From: Lithodes maja
Lineage: Eukaryota > Arthropoda > Malacostraca > Decapoda > Lithodidae
Assembly: GCA_037953745.1 (NCBI GenBank)
Contig: JBAKBP010004460.1
Span: 1-64,000 of the forward strand
Reading direction: 5' to 3'
Length of the DNA stretch: 64,000 nucleotides
Made by a program: the position numbers and the translations under genes. Shown here piece after piece: positions 29,669-39,960 of the stretch; within the stretch, counting starts at the first letter, position 1, and each line of letters begins with the position of its first letter. The notes beneath the pieces were generated by a model. The model was not told the origin of the DNA. It did not search any database and worked only from the letters and a program-made list of their open reading frames with translations.

Positions 29669-32665
29669 ATGGCAGTACAATTGTTAAGAGCAAACCTGGT
29701 GGTCCCTCGGATATCCACCCCCGGCAGGGTTGGGTCATTGACACAGGGCCCTCCCGGTCGTCATCATGCGACTGTGTCAAGAGCATTGCAACGTCCCAAA
29801 GCTGCTCGTCGGTGCAGCTTTTTCTTTAGCAATATAAGGGGACTTCACTCTAACATCAATTCTGTACACCAATTTCTTCAAGCAGAATCCCCTACTCTCC
29901 TTTTTTTGACAGAGACTCAAGTAACATCCACATCTGACACGTTTAGATTTAATTTTCCAGGTTATCAACTGCTCCAAAATTTCAGACCTAAAGGAGGTGT
30001 ATGTTGCTTCGCAAAATCTGAAATTGCCCTGGAGGAGGTTACTAGTTTCAATTGTCCCTATTTTGATTATTCTATATACAAATTAATTTCTGCTGGTAAA
30101 TTTAAATACATATGTTGCATCTACCGTTCCCCAAATACTCCTCCAGAGCAAAGTCTTTTTGATTCTCTGTCCTCACAACTCAGTGTCCTCAACTTAAATG
30201 CTTCTTCTAAAATCACTGTGTTGGGTGATTTTAATGTCCATAATGTTGAATGGCTCACTCATTCAGCCAGGACTGATGATGCTGGTCTTGAATGTGAGCT
30301 ATTTGCAGACTCATTTAATCTCACTCAACTAGTCAACCAACCCACCCGTGTACCAGATAATCCTAATCATAATTCCCACCTACTGGACTTATTTTTAATA
30401 ACCAATTCAGAAAATTATGATGTTACAGTGAGGTCCCCGCTTGGATCTTCTGATCACTGTCTGATACAGGCCACCTGTCTATCACCTACCACACCTTCCC
30501 ACTCTGAACCTGTTTTGGTGACTAAATGGCATTACGATAGGGCAGACTGGGAGGGTCTTCAAGGTTTCTTTATTGATATTCCCTGGACCTCTTTCTTTTC
30601 TAATGATGCACACTCCACCTTGAGCCACATACAAGATTTTGTAAAAATTGGAATGGAAACTTTTATTCCTTATCAAAATTACAGTAAAAGATCTAATTCA
30701 CCTAAATGGTTTGACCATAATTGTGCTAGAGTAACTGAACAAAAAGCAATAGCCTACAATGCATACACAAGATCAAAAACACATGAAGCCTTTAATTACT
30801 TTAGAAACATCAGAAATCATGCCAAAACTGTATTAAACCTAACTAAATCAAACTTTCTCCACAATCAGACAAATAAACTTCTAAATAATCCAAATGATAA
30901 CAAAATATTTTGGTCTACTCTTAACTCATTTAAATCCAACTTCACTACTGCTTCATCCATTCCACCATTAAAATCTCCGACTGGCAATCTTGTAAGTGAC
31001 CCACGAGGTAAAGCTAACCTTCTTGCGGATATTTTCTCCACCAACTCAACCTTAGATGAAATAAATCAAGATGTCCCTGTACTTAATTTTAATTCGCCTG
31101 AAATTCCCTCACTTAAGATCCACACCAGACATGTCAAAACTATTTTGCAGAATCTCTCGGTAGATAAGGCTCCTGGTCCAGATGAAATTCCTCCAATAGT
31201 ACTTAAGAATTGCTCCTTGGTGCTCGCTCCTGTATTGGCAAATTTTTTCCGTCTGTGTACTAATACCTCATGCTTCCCAGTACCCTGGAAAGAAGCAAAC
31301 ATCCATCCAGTTCCTAAAAAAGGTGCCTCTTCAGATCCATCAAACTACAGACCAATAGCTATAACTTCCACTCTTGGTAAAGTCTTTGAAATTATATTAA
31401 ATAATCACATAATTAAGCATCTTGAGAATAATAAATTAATCAGTGATAGGCAAAATGGTTTTAGACGATGTCGATCAACTGCAGACATGCTTTGCCTTCT
31501 TACGCATCAAATCAACCAAGCTACAGACCAACATGGTGAAACACATACAATAGCACTGGATATATCAAAGGCATTTGATAGAGTCTGGCATCAATCCTTA
31601 TTGTCGAAGATGTCACACTACGGCCTTGCATCATTAGTTCCACTAATTTCTTCTTATCTTCATAACAGAAAAATATGTGTAATGGTAGATGGCCTTTATT
31701 CTCAATTTCACTCAATAAATGCTGGTGTTCCCCAGGGATCAGTTTTGGCCCCAATTCTGTTCCTCATTCATATCAATGATCTCATATCTACCACTCATAA
31801 TCCAATACATTCCTACGCAGATGACTCAACACTCCACAGTTCCTTCACATTTACCAATTCTTTCACCCAACCCGATCTTATAAATTCAAAAATAAACACT
31901 GCAATTTCTCTGAACCAGGACCTTTCTAGAATTAATGGATGGGGACAAGAGAATCTAGTTTCCTTTAATGCACAGAAAACCAAGTACATTCAATTTTCTA
32001 ACCGACAGAATCTCAATGACTCCCATATATTTTTTAATGATGTAAATATTCCCACTTCCCCTAGTATTGACATTCTCGGTGTAACATTAACTACTAACTT
32101 GAGCTGGACACATTATGTTAGAAGCATTGCTAAGAATGCCTCTAAAAAACTGGGACTCCTGTACAGAGTTCGAGAATTCTTCACTGACGAGCAGTTGGCC
32201 GTGATATATAAAAGTCATGTGCGTTCTCAGATGGATTACTGTTCACCTCTGTGGGGTGGAAGTGGAGTGGTTGCATTGAGGCAGTTGGACAAAATTCAAA
32301 ATAAAGCTATTAGATTAATCAATAACCCTGCAATCACACAGGACCTTCCTACATTATCCATACGAAGAAACGTTGCATCCCCTGCATTATTCTACAGATA
32401 TTTTCACAGCAATTGTTCCGAGGAACTTGCTTCAATTGTGCCGCCTCTCCACATCTTTCCCCGCAGAACTAGGGCAGCTGAGAGTGCCCATGAATTTACA
32501 CTTTCTCCTCCACAATGCAGGACTTCTGCTTATCAGAATTCATTTATCCCCAGAGCTACTACTCTTTGGAATTCACTTCCCTCGAATTGCTTTCCACAAA
32601 CTTACAATCTACAAATGTTTAAATCCAGTTGTTACAAAATTTTTATGAATGGAGGATGCCTTTAG
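29669..32665 (+). CDS. LINE D endonuclease-reverse transcriptase, intact, 998 aa
   Basis: Starts at an ATG. The first ~48 residues are basic and unassigned; the endonuclease then runs to about residue 270 (SNIRGLHSNI, LFLTETQ, CCIYRSP, VLGDFNVHN, LLDLFLI, GSSDHCLI). A linker is followed by the RT: APGPDEIPP, SNYRPIAI, LDISKAFDRVWH (motif A), AGVPQGSVLAP (motif B), SYADDSTLH (catalytic), DILGVTL. The C-terminal domain ends in FIPRATTLWNSLPSNCF. The order matches the single-ORF2 layout of CR1/jockey LINEs; no separate ORF1 was found. The protein would nick target DNA and reverse-transcribe element RNA in the nucleus. There are no stops or frameshifts. Confidence 0.93.
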   Translation: MAVQLLRANLVVPRISTPGRVGSLTQGPPGRHHATVSRALQRPKAARRCSFFFSNIRGLHSNINSVHQFLQAESPTLLFLTETQVTSTSDTFRFNFPGYQLLQNFRPKGGVCCFAKSEIALEEVTSFNCPYFDYSIYKLISAGKFKYICCIYRSPNTPPEQSLFDSLSSQLSVLNLNASSKITVLGDFNVHNVEWLTHSARTDDAGLECELFADSFNLTQLVNQPTRVPDNPNHNSHLLDLFLITNSENYDVTVRSPLGSSDHCLIQATCLSPTTPSHSEPVLVTKWHYDRADWEGLQGFFIDIPWTSFFSNDAHSTLSHIQDFVKIGMETFIPYQNYSKRSNSPKWFDHNCARVTEQKAIAYNAYTRSKTHEAFNYFRNIRNHAKTVLNLTKSNFLHNQTNKLLNNPNDNKIFWSTLNSFKSNFTTASSIPPLKSPTGNLVSDPRGKANLLADIFSTNSTLDEINQDVPVLNFNSPEIPSLKIHTRHVKTILQNLSVDKAPGPDEIPPIVLKNCSLVLAPVLANFFRLCTNTSCFPVPWKEANIHPVPKKGASSDPSNYRPIAITSTLGKVFEIILNNHIIKHLENNKLISDRQNGFRRCRSTADMLCLLTHQINQATDQHGETHTIALDISKAFDRVWHQSLLSKMSHYGLASLVPLISSYLHNRKICVMVDGLYSQFHSINAGVPQGSVLAPILFLIHINDLISTTHNPIHSYADDSTLHSSFTFTNSFTQPDLINSKINTAISLNQDLSRINGWGQENLVSFNAQKTKYIQFSNRQNLNDSHIFFNDVNIPTSPSIDILGVTLTTNLSWTHYVRSIAKNASKKLGLLYRVREFFTDEQLAVIYKSHVRSQMDYCSPLWGGSGVVALRQLDKIQNKAIRLINNPAITQDLPTLSIRRNVASPALFYRYFHSNCSEELASIVPPLHIFPRRTRAAESAHEFTLSPPQCRTSAYQNSFIPRATTLWNSLPSNCFPQTYNLQMFKSSCYKIFMNGGCL

Positions 32666-32716
32666 GCACATGGACCTTTTTGTTTTATCAGTGTTTTTCC
32701 TTCCTCCGTTCATTCT

Positions 32717-32751
<35 letters not shown>

Positions 32752-32969
32752 CTGGAGTGTTCTGGAGGTCCACTGCTAAAGAAGCTGATTGCACCAATAA
32801 AGTGACCGGCATTGGTGTTGCTGCATCCCTACATTAAAATTTAAAAAAATATAAAATGGGGTGGGGGGGGGGGGGGGGGAAGTCAAGTTAGTGTAGGGTG
32901 TGTAGTGCTTGTTTATTGTTTTTGTAAGAAAGCAAGAGTGTGTGTATCTCAGTTCAAGATAGAATTGGA

Positions 32970-33238
32970 CGAAATGGATCCAGAGGGTACATTACGTAGT
33001 GTTTTCCCGGACTGGCACTTTCCGCCCAATAGTATAGGGGCCCGAACCTGGTGGTAGCGCTCCAGGAGGCTGCCCTGTCATTTGGCGAAAAATACCAGGC
33101 CAGTCGTAGTGCCGTGTACGCGCACGGGGTGCGTCCCTGCGGCTGGTTCTGGTGGGGCGTACCGAGGCCACTGGATCCTACCCCCTTGAAATCACTTGGG
33201 GGATGGTGCTGGGAATGGTCCCGGGGTAGACTGGAGCC
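32970..33238 (+). repeat. Leader sequence L, copy 2 (5' region of LINE B)
   Basis: The same 269-bp block as 28893-29161, here upstream of an unrelated LINE. It keeps GTGCCGTGTACGCGCACGGG and the closing GGTAGACTGGAGCC. The sequences on either side differ completely from those at copy 1. Confidence 0.88.
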
Positions 33239-33379
33239 GGAGTTCTGGGGGGGGTGATGCCCATCTGCCAGCCAAACCTACCTAACTATGACAAAAATCA
33301 AAGAAAATAAACGTAAGTCCGATGAAACAAAACCGCACAGGACAATGACAATGCCCCCCACAAACTCAGACTTGCTAGT

Positions 33380-33786
33380 GTGAATGTTGGTAGTTTGAAT
33401 CTGCGTGCGAATGAAGTGGCTGAGATGTGTGAGAGGAGGCGAGTGGACGTCTGCTGTACCCAGGAAACACTCTGGAAGAGGCATGGGGTAGAGTGGATTG
33501 TCGGAAGGAGGAAAAGATATAGGATATACTGGATGGGTGTGGAGACTGATAAAGCGAAAGGAGGAGTGGGTGTTCTGGTGGCTGAAGAGCTGGCGGAAAG
33601 TGTGCTTCAGATTACGAGAGTTAGTGAAAGGCTGATTGTTTTGAAGTTAAAAGTTGGTGAAAGAATTCTGAATGTGATATCTGCATATGCCCCACAGGCT
33701 GGTTTACAGAAAGAGATAAAAGAGGACTTCTGGAATGACACCATCAGTGTCATTTCAGGCCTCTCGGAGAACGAAATAACAATCGT
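33380..33786 (+). CDS. LINE B endonuclease, N-terminal part (before the G17 frameshift)
   Basis: Reads VNVGSLNLRANEVAEMCERR, DVCCTQETLW (catalytic Glu region), GGVGVLVAEELAESV, NVISAYAPQAG, then NEITIVG, where a G17 run (33787-33803) destroys the expected GGDxNGHVG. The type resembles RTE-clade endonucleases (often annotated craniofacial development protein 2-like). The frame opens at GTG; the true start was not found. It continues in the next CDS. Confidence 0.85.
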
Positions 33787-33803
33787 GGGGGGGGGGGGGG
33801 GGG

Positions 33804-36407
33804 AACCTCAATGGTCACGTGGGAGCATCTGCAGATGGATACGAGGGGGTACATGGAGGAAATGGTTACGGAAGGAGAAATCTAGAAGGCGAATATATAT
33901 TGGAGTCCTGCGTTGCACTCAACATGGTTGTGTGTAACACAAAGTTCAAGAAAAGACAGAGCCACCTGATCACATATAACTCTGGGGTCTCCAGTAGCCA
34001 GATAGATTACTTCTTGGTTAACAGGAAGGACTGGAAACTAGTTCGAGATGTAAAGGTCATCCCGAGCGAAGAATGTATCCCCCAGCATAAGCTACTTGTG
34101 TGCGACATGAGCTTATACAGAGATCCTAAGCGCAAGAAGGTTTACATACCCAAAAGGAAAGTGTGGCTGCTGAAGGACAAGGAAGTTAGGGATAGGTTTC
34201 ATAATGAACTGGAGGAAATTAATAGAAATAAGGAAGCTAGGCCTAACGATGTAAATAGCCAATGGAACTTTCTTAAGCATAGCCTTATCGCTGCCACTGA
34301 CAAAGTCTGTGGGAAAACAAAGGGTCACCCCAGGAATAAGACCTCTTGGTGGTGGAGCGATGAGGTAGAACATGCTGTGAAAGAAAAAAGGAGATGCTTC
34401 AAAGCATGGAAGAAAGGAGGCAGCAGGGAGGAATACCAGGCAGCTAAACGAACTGCCAAAAGAGTTATTTACAATGCTAAAAATCGCATTAAGGACCTGG
34501 TCCTCGAACAAGTGTGTAACACTGACAATCCCAATGGGATCTTCAACCTAGCTAGGCGAGTTAAAAATGACAGTAGGGATATTATAGGTGAACAGTGTGT
34601 TAGAGATGATAATGGGAAGATTGTGTATGCAGAAAATGAAATCAGAGAAGCATGGAAGGCACACTATGAACGATTGCTAAATGTAGAGTTTGAATGGGAT
34701 AAGGAACAGCTTAGTATCGAAAAACCAATATCTGGGCCCCCTCCTTTGATAGCACTAGCTGTAGTGAGCGACGCAATCAATAAAATGAAGGACGGTAAAG
34801 CTCCAGGTTGCTCCGACATTGTCGCTGACATGATAAAAGCCTCAGGGGAGATTGGTGTAAACTTAGTCACTGAGTTGATAAACACCATTATTAAAGATGA
34901 GAAAATCCCAGAGGATTGGCTCAAAAGTGTAATAGTAAATATATACAAAGGAAAAGGGGATGTGCTAGATAGAGGAAATTATAGGGGCCTGAAAATGCTT
35001 GACCAAATCATGAAGGTCTGTGAGAGAGTCCTTGAGGGTTTGATCAGGCAAAGCATCTCTATTGATGATATGCAGTTTGGTTTTATGCCAAGACGTGGTA
35101 CAACCGATGCTATCTTCATAGTCAGGCAGATACAGGAAAGATACTTACTAAAAGGCAGGGATCTTTACTTTGTGTTTGTGGACCTGGAGAAGGCCTTTGA
35201 TAGGGTACCTAGAGATGTTGTGCAGTGGGCTATGAGGAAACTTGGTGTGGAAGAGTGGCTGGTGCGTGTGATAATGAAGATGTATGAGGATTCGCGAAGT
35301 TCGGTGAGGGTGAAGGGTGTATTGAGTGATGAGTTCGCAGTCCGTGTTGGAGTCCATCAGGGTTCAGTGTTAAGCCCCCTCCTCTTTATTATGGTCTTGG
35401 AGGCGATGTCTAGAGTTTTTAGAGGCGGACTCCCGTTGGAACTGTTTTATGCAGACGATTTAGTCCTAATAGCTGACAGTATGCAGGATGCTGAGGCCAA
35501 ATTCAGAGAGTGGAGAAAGGGCATGGCGAGCAAGGGTTTAAGAGTCAATATTAACAAAACCAAGGTTATGCATTGTAGATTGAGACGAGGCAATGTGGAA
35601 AAGAGCGGTGCATACCCATGTGCAGTGTGTGGAAAGGGAGTGGGCGTTAACTCAATTCAATGTAGCATCTGTCGATGTTGGGTACACCATGGGAGTAAGC
35701 GCTGTAGTAGAATAAAGGGGCCCCTGCCGAAGGATAAGTCAGAAATAGAGAAATTTGAGTGCGTAGTGTGCAAAGGTGAGCTTGTGTTAAGTGATGATCC
35801 TGTGGCTGTGAATTTTGGAAATGAGTCTTTGGAGCTGGTGAACAAGTTTTATTACCTAGGAGATACCATCTCTGCCGGTGGTGGGGCCGAGGCTGCCACT
35901 GTTGCTAGAATTAGGTGTGGCTGGGGGAAGTTCAGAGAATTGATGCCAATCCTGACCATGAAAAGAATGCCTCTCCCCCTGAAGGGAAAGGTGTATGCCT
36001 CATGTGTTAGAAGTGCAATGACGTATGCCTCAGAAACATGGGCCGTTAAAGTAGAGGATGTCAACAGAATGGAGCGTAATGAGATGAGAATGGTGAGATG
36101 GATGTGTGGGGCCAGGCTACAGGATAGAATAACAAATGTTGAGCTGAGGAGACGTTTAGGTATAAAGAGTATTAGCGAGGTGATGCGTACAAGTAGACTG
36201 GGATGGTATGGACATGTGGAGAGAATGGATGAACAAAATTGGGTGAAAAAATGCAGGTCTATGATTGTGGAGGGAGCTGCACCAAGGGGTGGACCGAGGA
36301 AGACCTGGGATCGGACTATACGCGCCGATCTCAAATCCAAGAACTTGACAAGTGAAGCAGCCCTTAACAGGGTTGCCTGGAACGCCGCCATTAGGACAAG
36401 AGACTGA
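33804..36407 (+). CDS. LINE B endonuclease C-terminus, reverse transcriptase and embedded zinc finger
   Basis: After the G-run: NLNGHVGASADGYEGVHGG, QSHLITYNSGVSSSQIDYFL (endonuclease end). RT motifs follow: KAPGCSDIVADM, FVDLEKAFDRVPRDVV (motif A), GVHQGSVLSPLLF (motif B), LFYADDLVLIAD (catalytic). A PHD/RING-like module is inserted after the palm (CAVCGKGVGVNSIQCSICRC, HHGSKRC, CVVC). The C-terminal region reads YLGDTISAGGG, TYASETWAV, RLGWYGHVERMDEQNWVKKC. The Asp expected in GDLN reads Asn beside the G-run, which may be part of the same error. Otherwise open over more than 860 codons. Confidence 0.88.
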   Translation, partial: NLNGHVGASADGYEGVHGGNGYGRRNLEGEYILESCVALNMVVCNTKFKKRQSHLITYNSGVSSSQIDYFLVNRKDWKLVRDVKVIPSEECIPQHKLLVCDMSLYRDPKRKKVYIPKRKVWLLKDKEVRDRFHNELEEINRNKEARPNDVNSQWNFLKHSLIAATDKVCGKTKGHPRNKTSWWWSDEVEHAVKEKRRCFKAWKKGGSREEYQAAKRTAKRVIYNAKNRIKDLVLEQVCNTDNPNGIFNLARRVKNDSRDIIGEQCVRDDNGKIVYAENEIREAWKAHYERLLNVEFEWDKEQLSIEKPISGPPPLIALAVVSDAINKMKDGKAPGCSDIVADMIKASGEIGVNLVTELINTIIKDEKIPEDWLKSVIVNIYKGKGDVLDRGNYRGLKMLDQIMKVCERVLEGLIRQSISIDDMQFGFMPRRGTTDAIFIVRQIQERYLLKGRDLYFVFVDLEKAFDRVPRDVVQWAMRKLGVEEWLVRVIMKMYEDSRSSVRVKGVLSDEFAVRVGVHQGSVLSPLLFIMVLEAMSRVFRGGLPLELFYADDLVLIADSMQDAEAKFREWRKGMASKGLRVNINKTKVMHCRLRRGNVEKSGAYPCAVCGKGVGVNSIQCSICRCWVHHGSKRCSRIKGPLPKDKSEIEKFECVVCKGELVLSDDPVAVNFGNESLELVNKFYYLGDTISAGGGAEAATVARIRCGWGKFRELMPILTMKRMPLPLKGKVYASCVRSAMTYASETWAVKVEDVNRMERNEMRMVRWMCGARLQDRITNVELRRRLGIKSISEVMRTSRLGWYGHVERMDEQNWVKKCRSMIVEGAAPRGGPRKTWDRTIRADLKSKNLTSEAALNRVAWNAAIRTRD

Positions 36408-36474
36408 AAGTGCACTGATGTGTGGAATACTCGGTCTTAAAAATTTATGTATGTATGTATGTATGTATGTATAA

Positions 36475-37327
36475 TTGCTCTTTGTGTAACTGAGGCACAG
36501 ACAAATAACAGCAAAGGAGATCAGATGGTTAAACAGAATGTCAAGCAATCCTTATACTCCACCTAAGGCTCTCCCTGGGAGTACTTCTCTGAATGACTAG
36601 TGCCTACAACCTCCTCCCTCAAGTTTTCATCATTAACAATATGTCGCTACAATTTTTTTGTAATAACTGAGAGATCAAGATTTACCGTCAGATGAAAATA
36701 TACAAACTATAGAAGGTAATATAAATCCTCTTAGCAATGAAGAGCATCTTGACTAGTCAAAAAACAAAGAGATAATAATGTTGGTGGTTCATTGGCACCA
36801 AACTACCTCTTCCATCCAACATTGCTCGTTGTCTATCTGTAGATGTGAGATACAGTGGCCAACACGTTATAACTGTTTTATTATGCATTTTTTTTTTTAT
36901 ATGAATAAATCAATGTCAAGCACAGCAAAAGACATAATTTATAATTTGCTGGTGGATGAAAAAGGGTATAAGGCATTGGTTTGTTACCAGACTTCCTCTA
37001 GGCAGCCATATTGTTGTGATGGAGGGACTATGTACAGTTATAGACATATGAAGAAGAGACATAGTGTGTGAAGGTGTGTCTGGATAGGATTTGTTTAATT
37101 TTAGCATTAAGGTAAATAACACCGTTACATATTTGCAGTAGTATTGTTAGAAGTTATTTCAAACATTAATTTACCAGAAAGCTATACGCTAACTCTTGAT
37201 ATTGGGAAAATAAAGGTAGGCTGCCCCAACACTTGTCTTTTCTTCATATGTCTACAACTGTACTTCCATGACCAAGCAGGCTATGTCGGGGTGTATCTTT
37301 TTGTGCGTGGCAGGGTATCCCATGTTG
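36475..37327 (+). other. Non-coding stretch, no gene seen
   Basis: AT-rich sequence between LINE B and a SINE. Open frames of up to 97 codons on either strand lack recognisable domains or splice support. Confidence 0.5.
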
Positions 37328-37657
37328 TTATTGTTGTAGTTCCACAGACTGTCTGGCCGATCAGTCCCTAGTCTGGTAGACTGAAGCCGCTCCAGATACT
37401 CGGGCCCCCTAAGGGGCCAAGGTTAGAGGAGATCTGTCTCTGAGTGGGTAGCGGGGGAGGGGATTATCAGCTCACAGGCTTGCACCCCCGGACCGATGTC
37501 CCCACCATCCGCAGCCCCCCTTGCAGTGCCACCCAATCGGTTGATCTCGCCAGCACCTAGAAGGATAAGTAGTACAGGAAAAGAGACAGACAGAAACGGC
37601 TAAGGTTGGGTAGGATACCAAACCTCACTCTGGATAGGACCAGCCCTAACCCATGTC
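37328..37657 (-). mobile_element. SINE family S, copy 3
   Basis: Flanked by TCCCATGTTG at 37318-37327 and 37658-37667. On the - strand the head reads GGGCTGGTCCTATCCAGAGT and the 3' terminus GGGACTGATCGGCCAGACAG TCTGTGGAACTACAACAATA. Same architecture as 17006-17295. Confidence 0.85.
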
Positions 37658-37982
37658 TCCCATGTTGGACAGGTTGCTGGAGAGAGGCCTCAGTAATACA
37701 TACATACATACATACATATATAAATTTATAGACCTAGTGCGCCACACACAGTGTGGTTCCGGTCTCATGCACTAATGGCGGTGCTCCAGGTAGGCCTATT
37801 CAGAGCTGCCTCAATTGTTAGTTTTTTATAGTCGAGATTAGACCTTACGGTTTGATCCCACATCTTTCTTGGTCTGCCCCTTGGTGCAGCTTCCCCCACG
37901 TTCATAGTCTTGCATCTTTTCACACAACTTAGTTCATCTATTCTCTCCACTTGCCCGAACCATCCAAGCCTACTAGTACGCA

Positions 37983-38018
37983 CAGGGCTGTCCGGCCAGG
38001 CAGCCTAGGGAATGACTA
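37983..38018 (+). mobile_element. 36-bp retroinsertion carrying only a LINE G/SINE S 3' end
   Basis: CAGGGCTGTCCGGCCAGGCA GCCTAGGGAATGACTA is flanked by perfect 13-bp duplications (CTACTAGTACGCA at 37970-37982 and 38019-38031). Its sequence is the 3' terminus seen in LINE G (63350-63390), so this is an extremely 5'-truncated insertion into LINE B copy 2. Confidence 0.88.
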
Positions 38019-39102
38019 CTACTAGTACGCATCTCATCACTGATACTCTTGATGCCTAACCGTCTCCTCAACTCTTCACTAGATATCCTATTTGCAGTTT
38101 GGCTCCAAACATACATCTCACCGTTCTCATCTTGTTACGTTTCATTGTGTTGATTTAATCTACTTTGACAGGACACGTTTCAGAAGCATATGTCATTGCG
38201 CTTCTAACACATAAAGTGTACACCTTTCGCTTCAAGGGGAGAGGGAGTCTTCTCATAGTGAGTAGTGGCAACAGTTCTCTGAATTTTCCTGAGCCACATC
38301 TAATTCTGGTGATAGTGGCGGCCTCGGCCCTATCACCGGCGGAGATGGTATCTCTTAAGTAACAAAACTTGTCAACTATCTCTAGTGCCTCATTGCCAAA
38401 GTTAACACTCTCGAGCTGATCATTGATAACAAACTCACCTTTACATGCTATGCATACAAATTTATCAAATTCAGACTTCTTCCTCGACAGAGGTCCCTTC
38501 ATTCTAGTGCAGCGCTTCTTCCCATGGTGGACCCAGCAGCTGCAGGCGCTACACTGAATTGAGTTTGCACCCACCCCTTTTCTGCATATTGCGCATGGGT
38601 ATGCACCACTTTTTTTCTAAGTTTCCAAGCCCTAATCTGCTGTGAATATCCTAGGTTTTATTTATATTAACTCTTAATCCTTTACTTGCCATGCCCTCTC
38701 TCCATCTTCTGAATATTGGCCTCGGCATCCCGCACACTATCTATCATAAGTAGTAGGTCATCTGCGTATAGCAGTTCCCATGGGAGCCCAACTATAAAAT
38801 CTGCAGATAGTGCCTCCAGAACCATAACAAATAGGAGGGGACATAACACAGAGCCCTGGTGGACACTTAACTCGCACTGTAATCTGCTCACTCAGTACAC
38901 CTTTCACCCTCACTGGCATTCGTGAGTCCTCGTATATCTTCATTATCACACGCACCAACCACTCCTCTACGCCAAGTTTTCCCATAGCCCACTGTACAAC
39001 ATCTCTGGGCATCCTAGCTATCAAAGGTCTTCCCAAGTTCTACAAACACAAAGTAGAGATCCCTATCTTTAAGTGAATATCTCTCCTGCAGCTGCCTGAC
39101 TC

Positions 39103-39400
39103 TTAACCCGTTGAGTACCAGAAGATACAGTAATAAAAGTCACCAGCAGTCCCAAGCACTGTGGCCAAAATGACAAGAGAGACCACCTTTCAACCTCCAG
39201 ATATGAAGCAAGACTGGCTCTCTCACCCTTCAGTGGGTCTTATATAAGCTGAGAGAAAAAACCAAAACAAAACAAGTACAAGGTTGTACAGGCAGTTACA
39301 AGGAAAGTACATTACTGACGGCTATATCCGTCGCTGGGACTGGGCCCGGAGTTACTTATCTACTGATGGCTATAATCGTCACTGGGATTGGAGGGGTTAA
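39103..39400. mobile_element. TTAA-flanked element inserted in LINE B copy 2
   Basis: TTAA at 39103-39106 and 39397-39400; ends TTAACCCGTTGAGTACC and GGGATTGGAGGGGTTAA. The LINE B sequence on both sides joins (reverse) as GCTATC-TTAA-GAGTCAGGCAG, which corresponds to GCTATCTTCATAGTCAGGCAG in copy 1. It contains GACGGCTATA(T/A)(C)CGTC repeats near its right end. Confidence 0.85.
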
Positions 39401-39960
39401 GATAGCATAGATTGTACCACATACTGGCATAAAATTGAACTGCATATCGTTGATAGAAATGCTTTCCCTGATCATGTTTTTAAAGACTCTCTTGCAGACC
39501 TTCATGACTTGATCAAGCATTTTCAGGCCTCTATAATTTCCTCTATATAATGAATTCCCCTTACCCTATATATGTTTACTATTGCACTTTTATGACATTC
39601 ATCAGGGATTCCTTCCTCTCTAAATGATGGAATTTATTAGCTCAGAGACCAGTCTCACTCCAATGTCACCCGAGGCTTTTACCATCTCAGCGACAATGCC
39701 AGAGCACCCTGCAGCTTTTCTATCCTTCATTTTATTTATTGCGCTGCTTACAACAGATGGCGCTGTCAATGGGGGGGGGGGGGGGGCAGCCAAGTATAAT
39801 CTTTTCATTACCAAGCTGCTTTCTATTCCACTCAAACTCCACGTTGAGTAATCATTCGTAGTGTACCTTCCAAGCATCACTGATTTCTCTATCAGCATAA
39901 ACAATTGTCCCATTATAATTTCTGACTTTCAATTGTTTACATTTTTCCAGCAATGTTTCT

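Larger units (their letters stand above)
28893..32860 (+). mobile_element. Non-LTR retrotransposon D (jockey/CR1-like) with one intact ORF
   Basis: Made of a 269-bp leader shared with the next LINE, about 500 bp of further 5' region, a 998-codon endonuclease-RT ORF, and a 3' region with an A-run (32722-32746) and an AATAAA at 32796-32801. The exact ends are uncertain. Lack of frameshifts suggests a young copy. Confidence 0.82.
32970..36474 (+). mobile_element. Non-LTR retrotransposon B (RTE-like), copy 1
   Basis: A leader L copy, endonuclease, reverse transcriptase with an embedded zinc finger, and a (TATG)n tail at 36447-36474. Family B fragments occur inverted at 15963, 16744 and 37690. 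The coding sequence is broken only at a G17 run. Confidence 0.88.
37690..39960 (-). mobile_element. LINE B (RTE-like), degraded copy 2
   Basis: Starts (on this strand, at its 3' end) with a (TATG)n tail. Fragments of the LINE B protein are readable in shifting frames: RLGWFGQVERIDE (37765-37983), the embedded finger and YLRDTISAGDRAEAATITRI (38155-38574), LLYADDLLLM (38682-38891), PRDVVQWAMGKLGVEEWLVR (38758-39036), KDRKAAGCSGIVAEMVK (39620-39913). It is interrupted by a 36-bp retroinsertion (37983-38018), a TTAA element (39103-39400) and a G-run at 39772-39786. Not functional. Confidence 0.85.
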
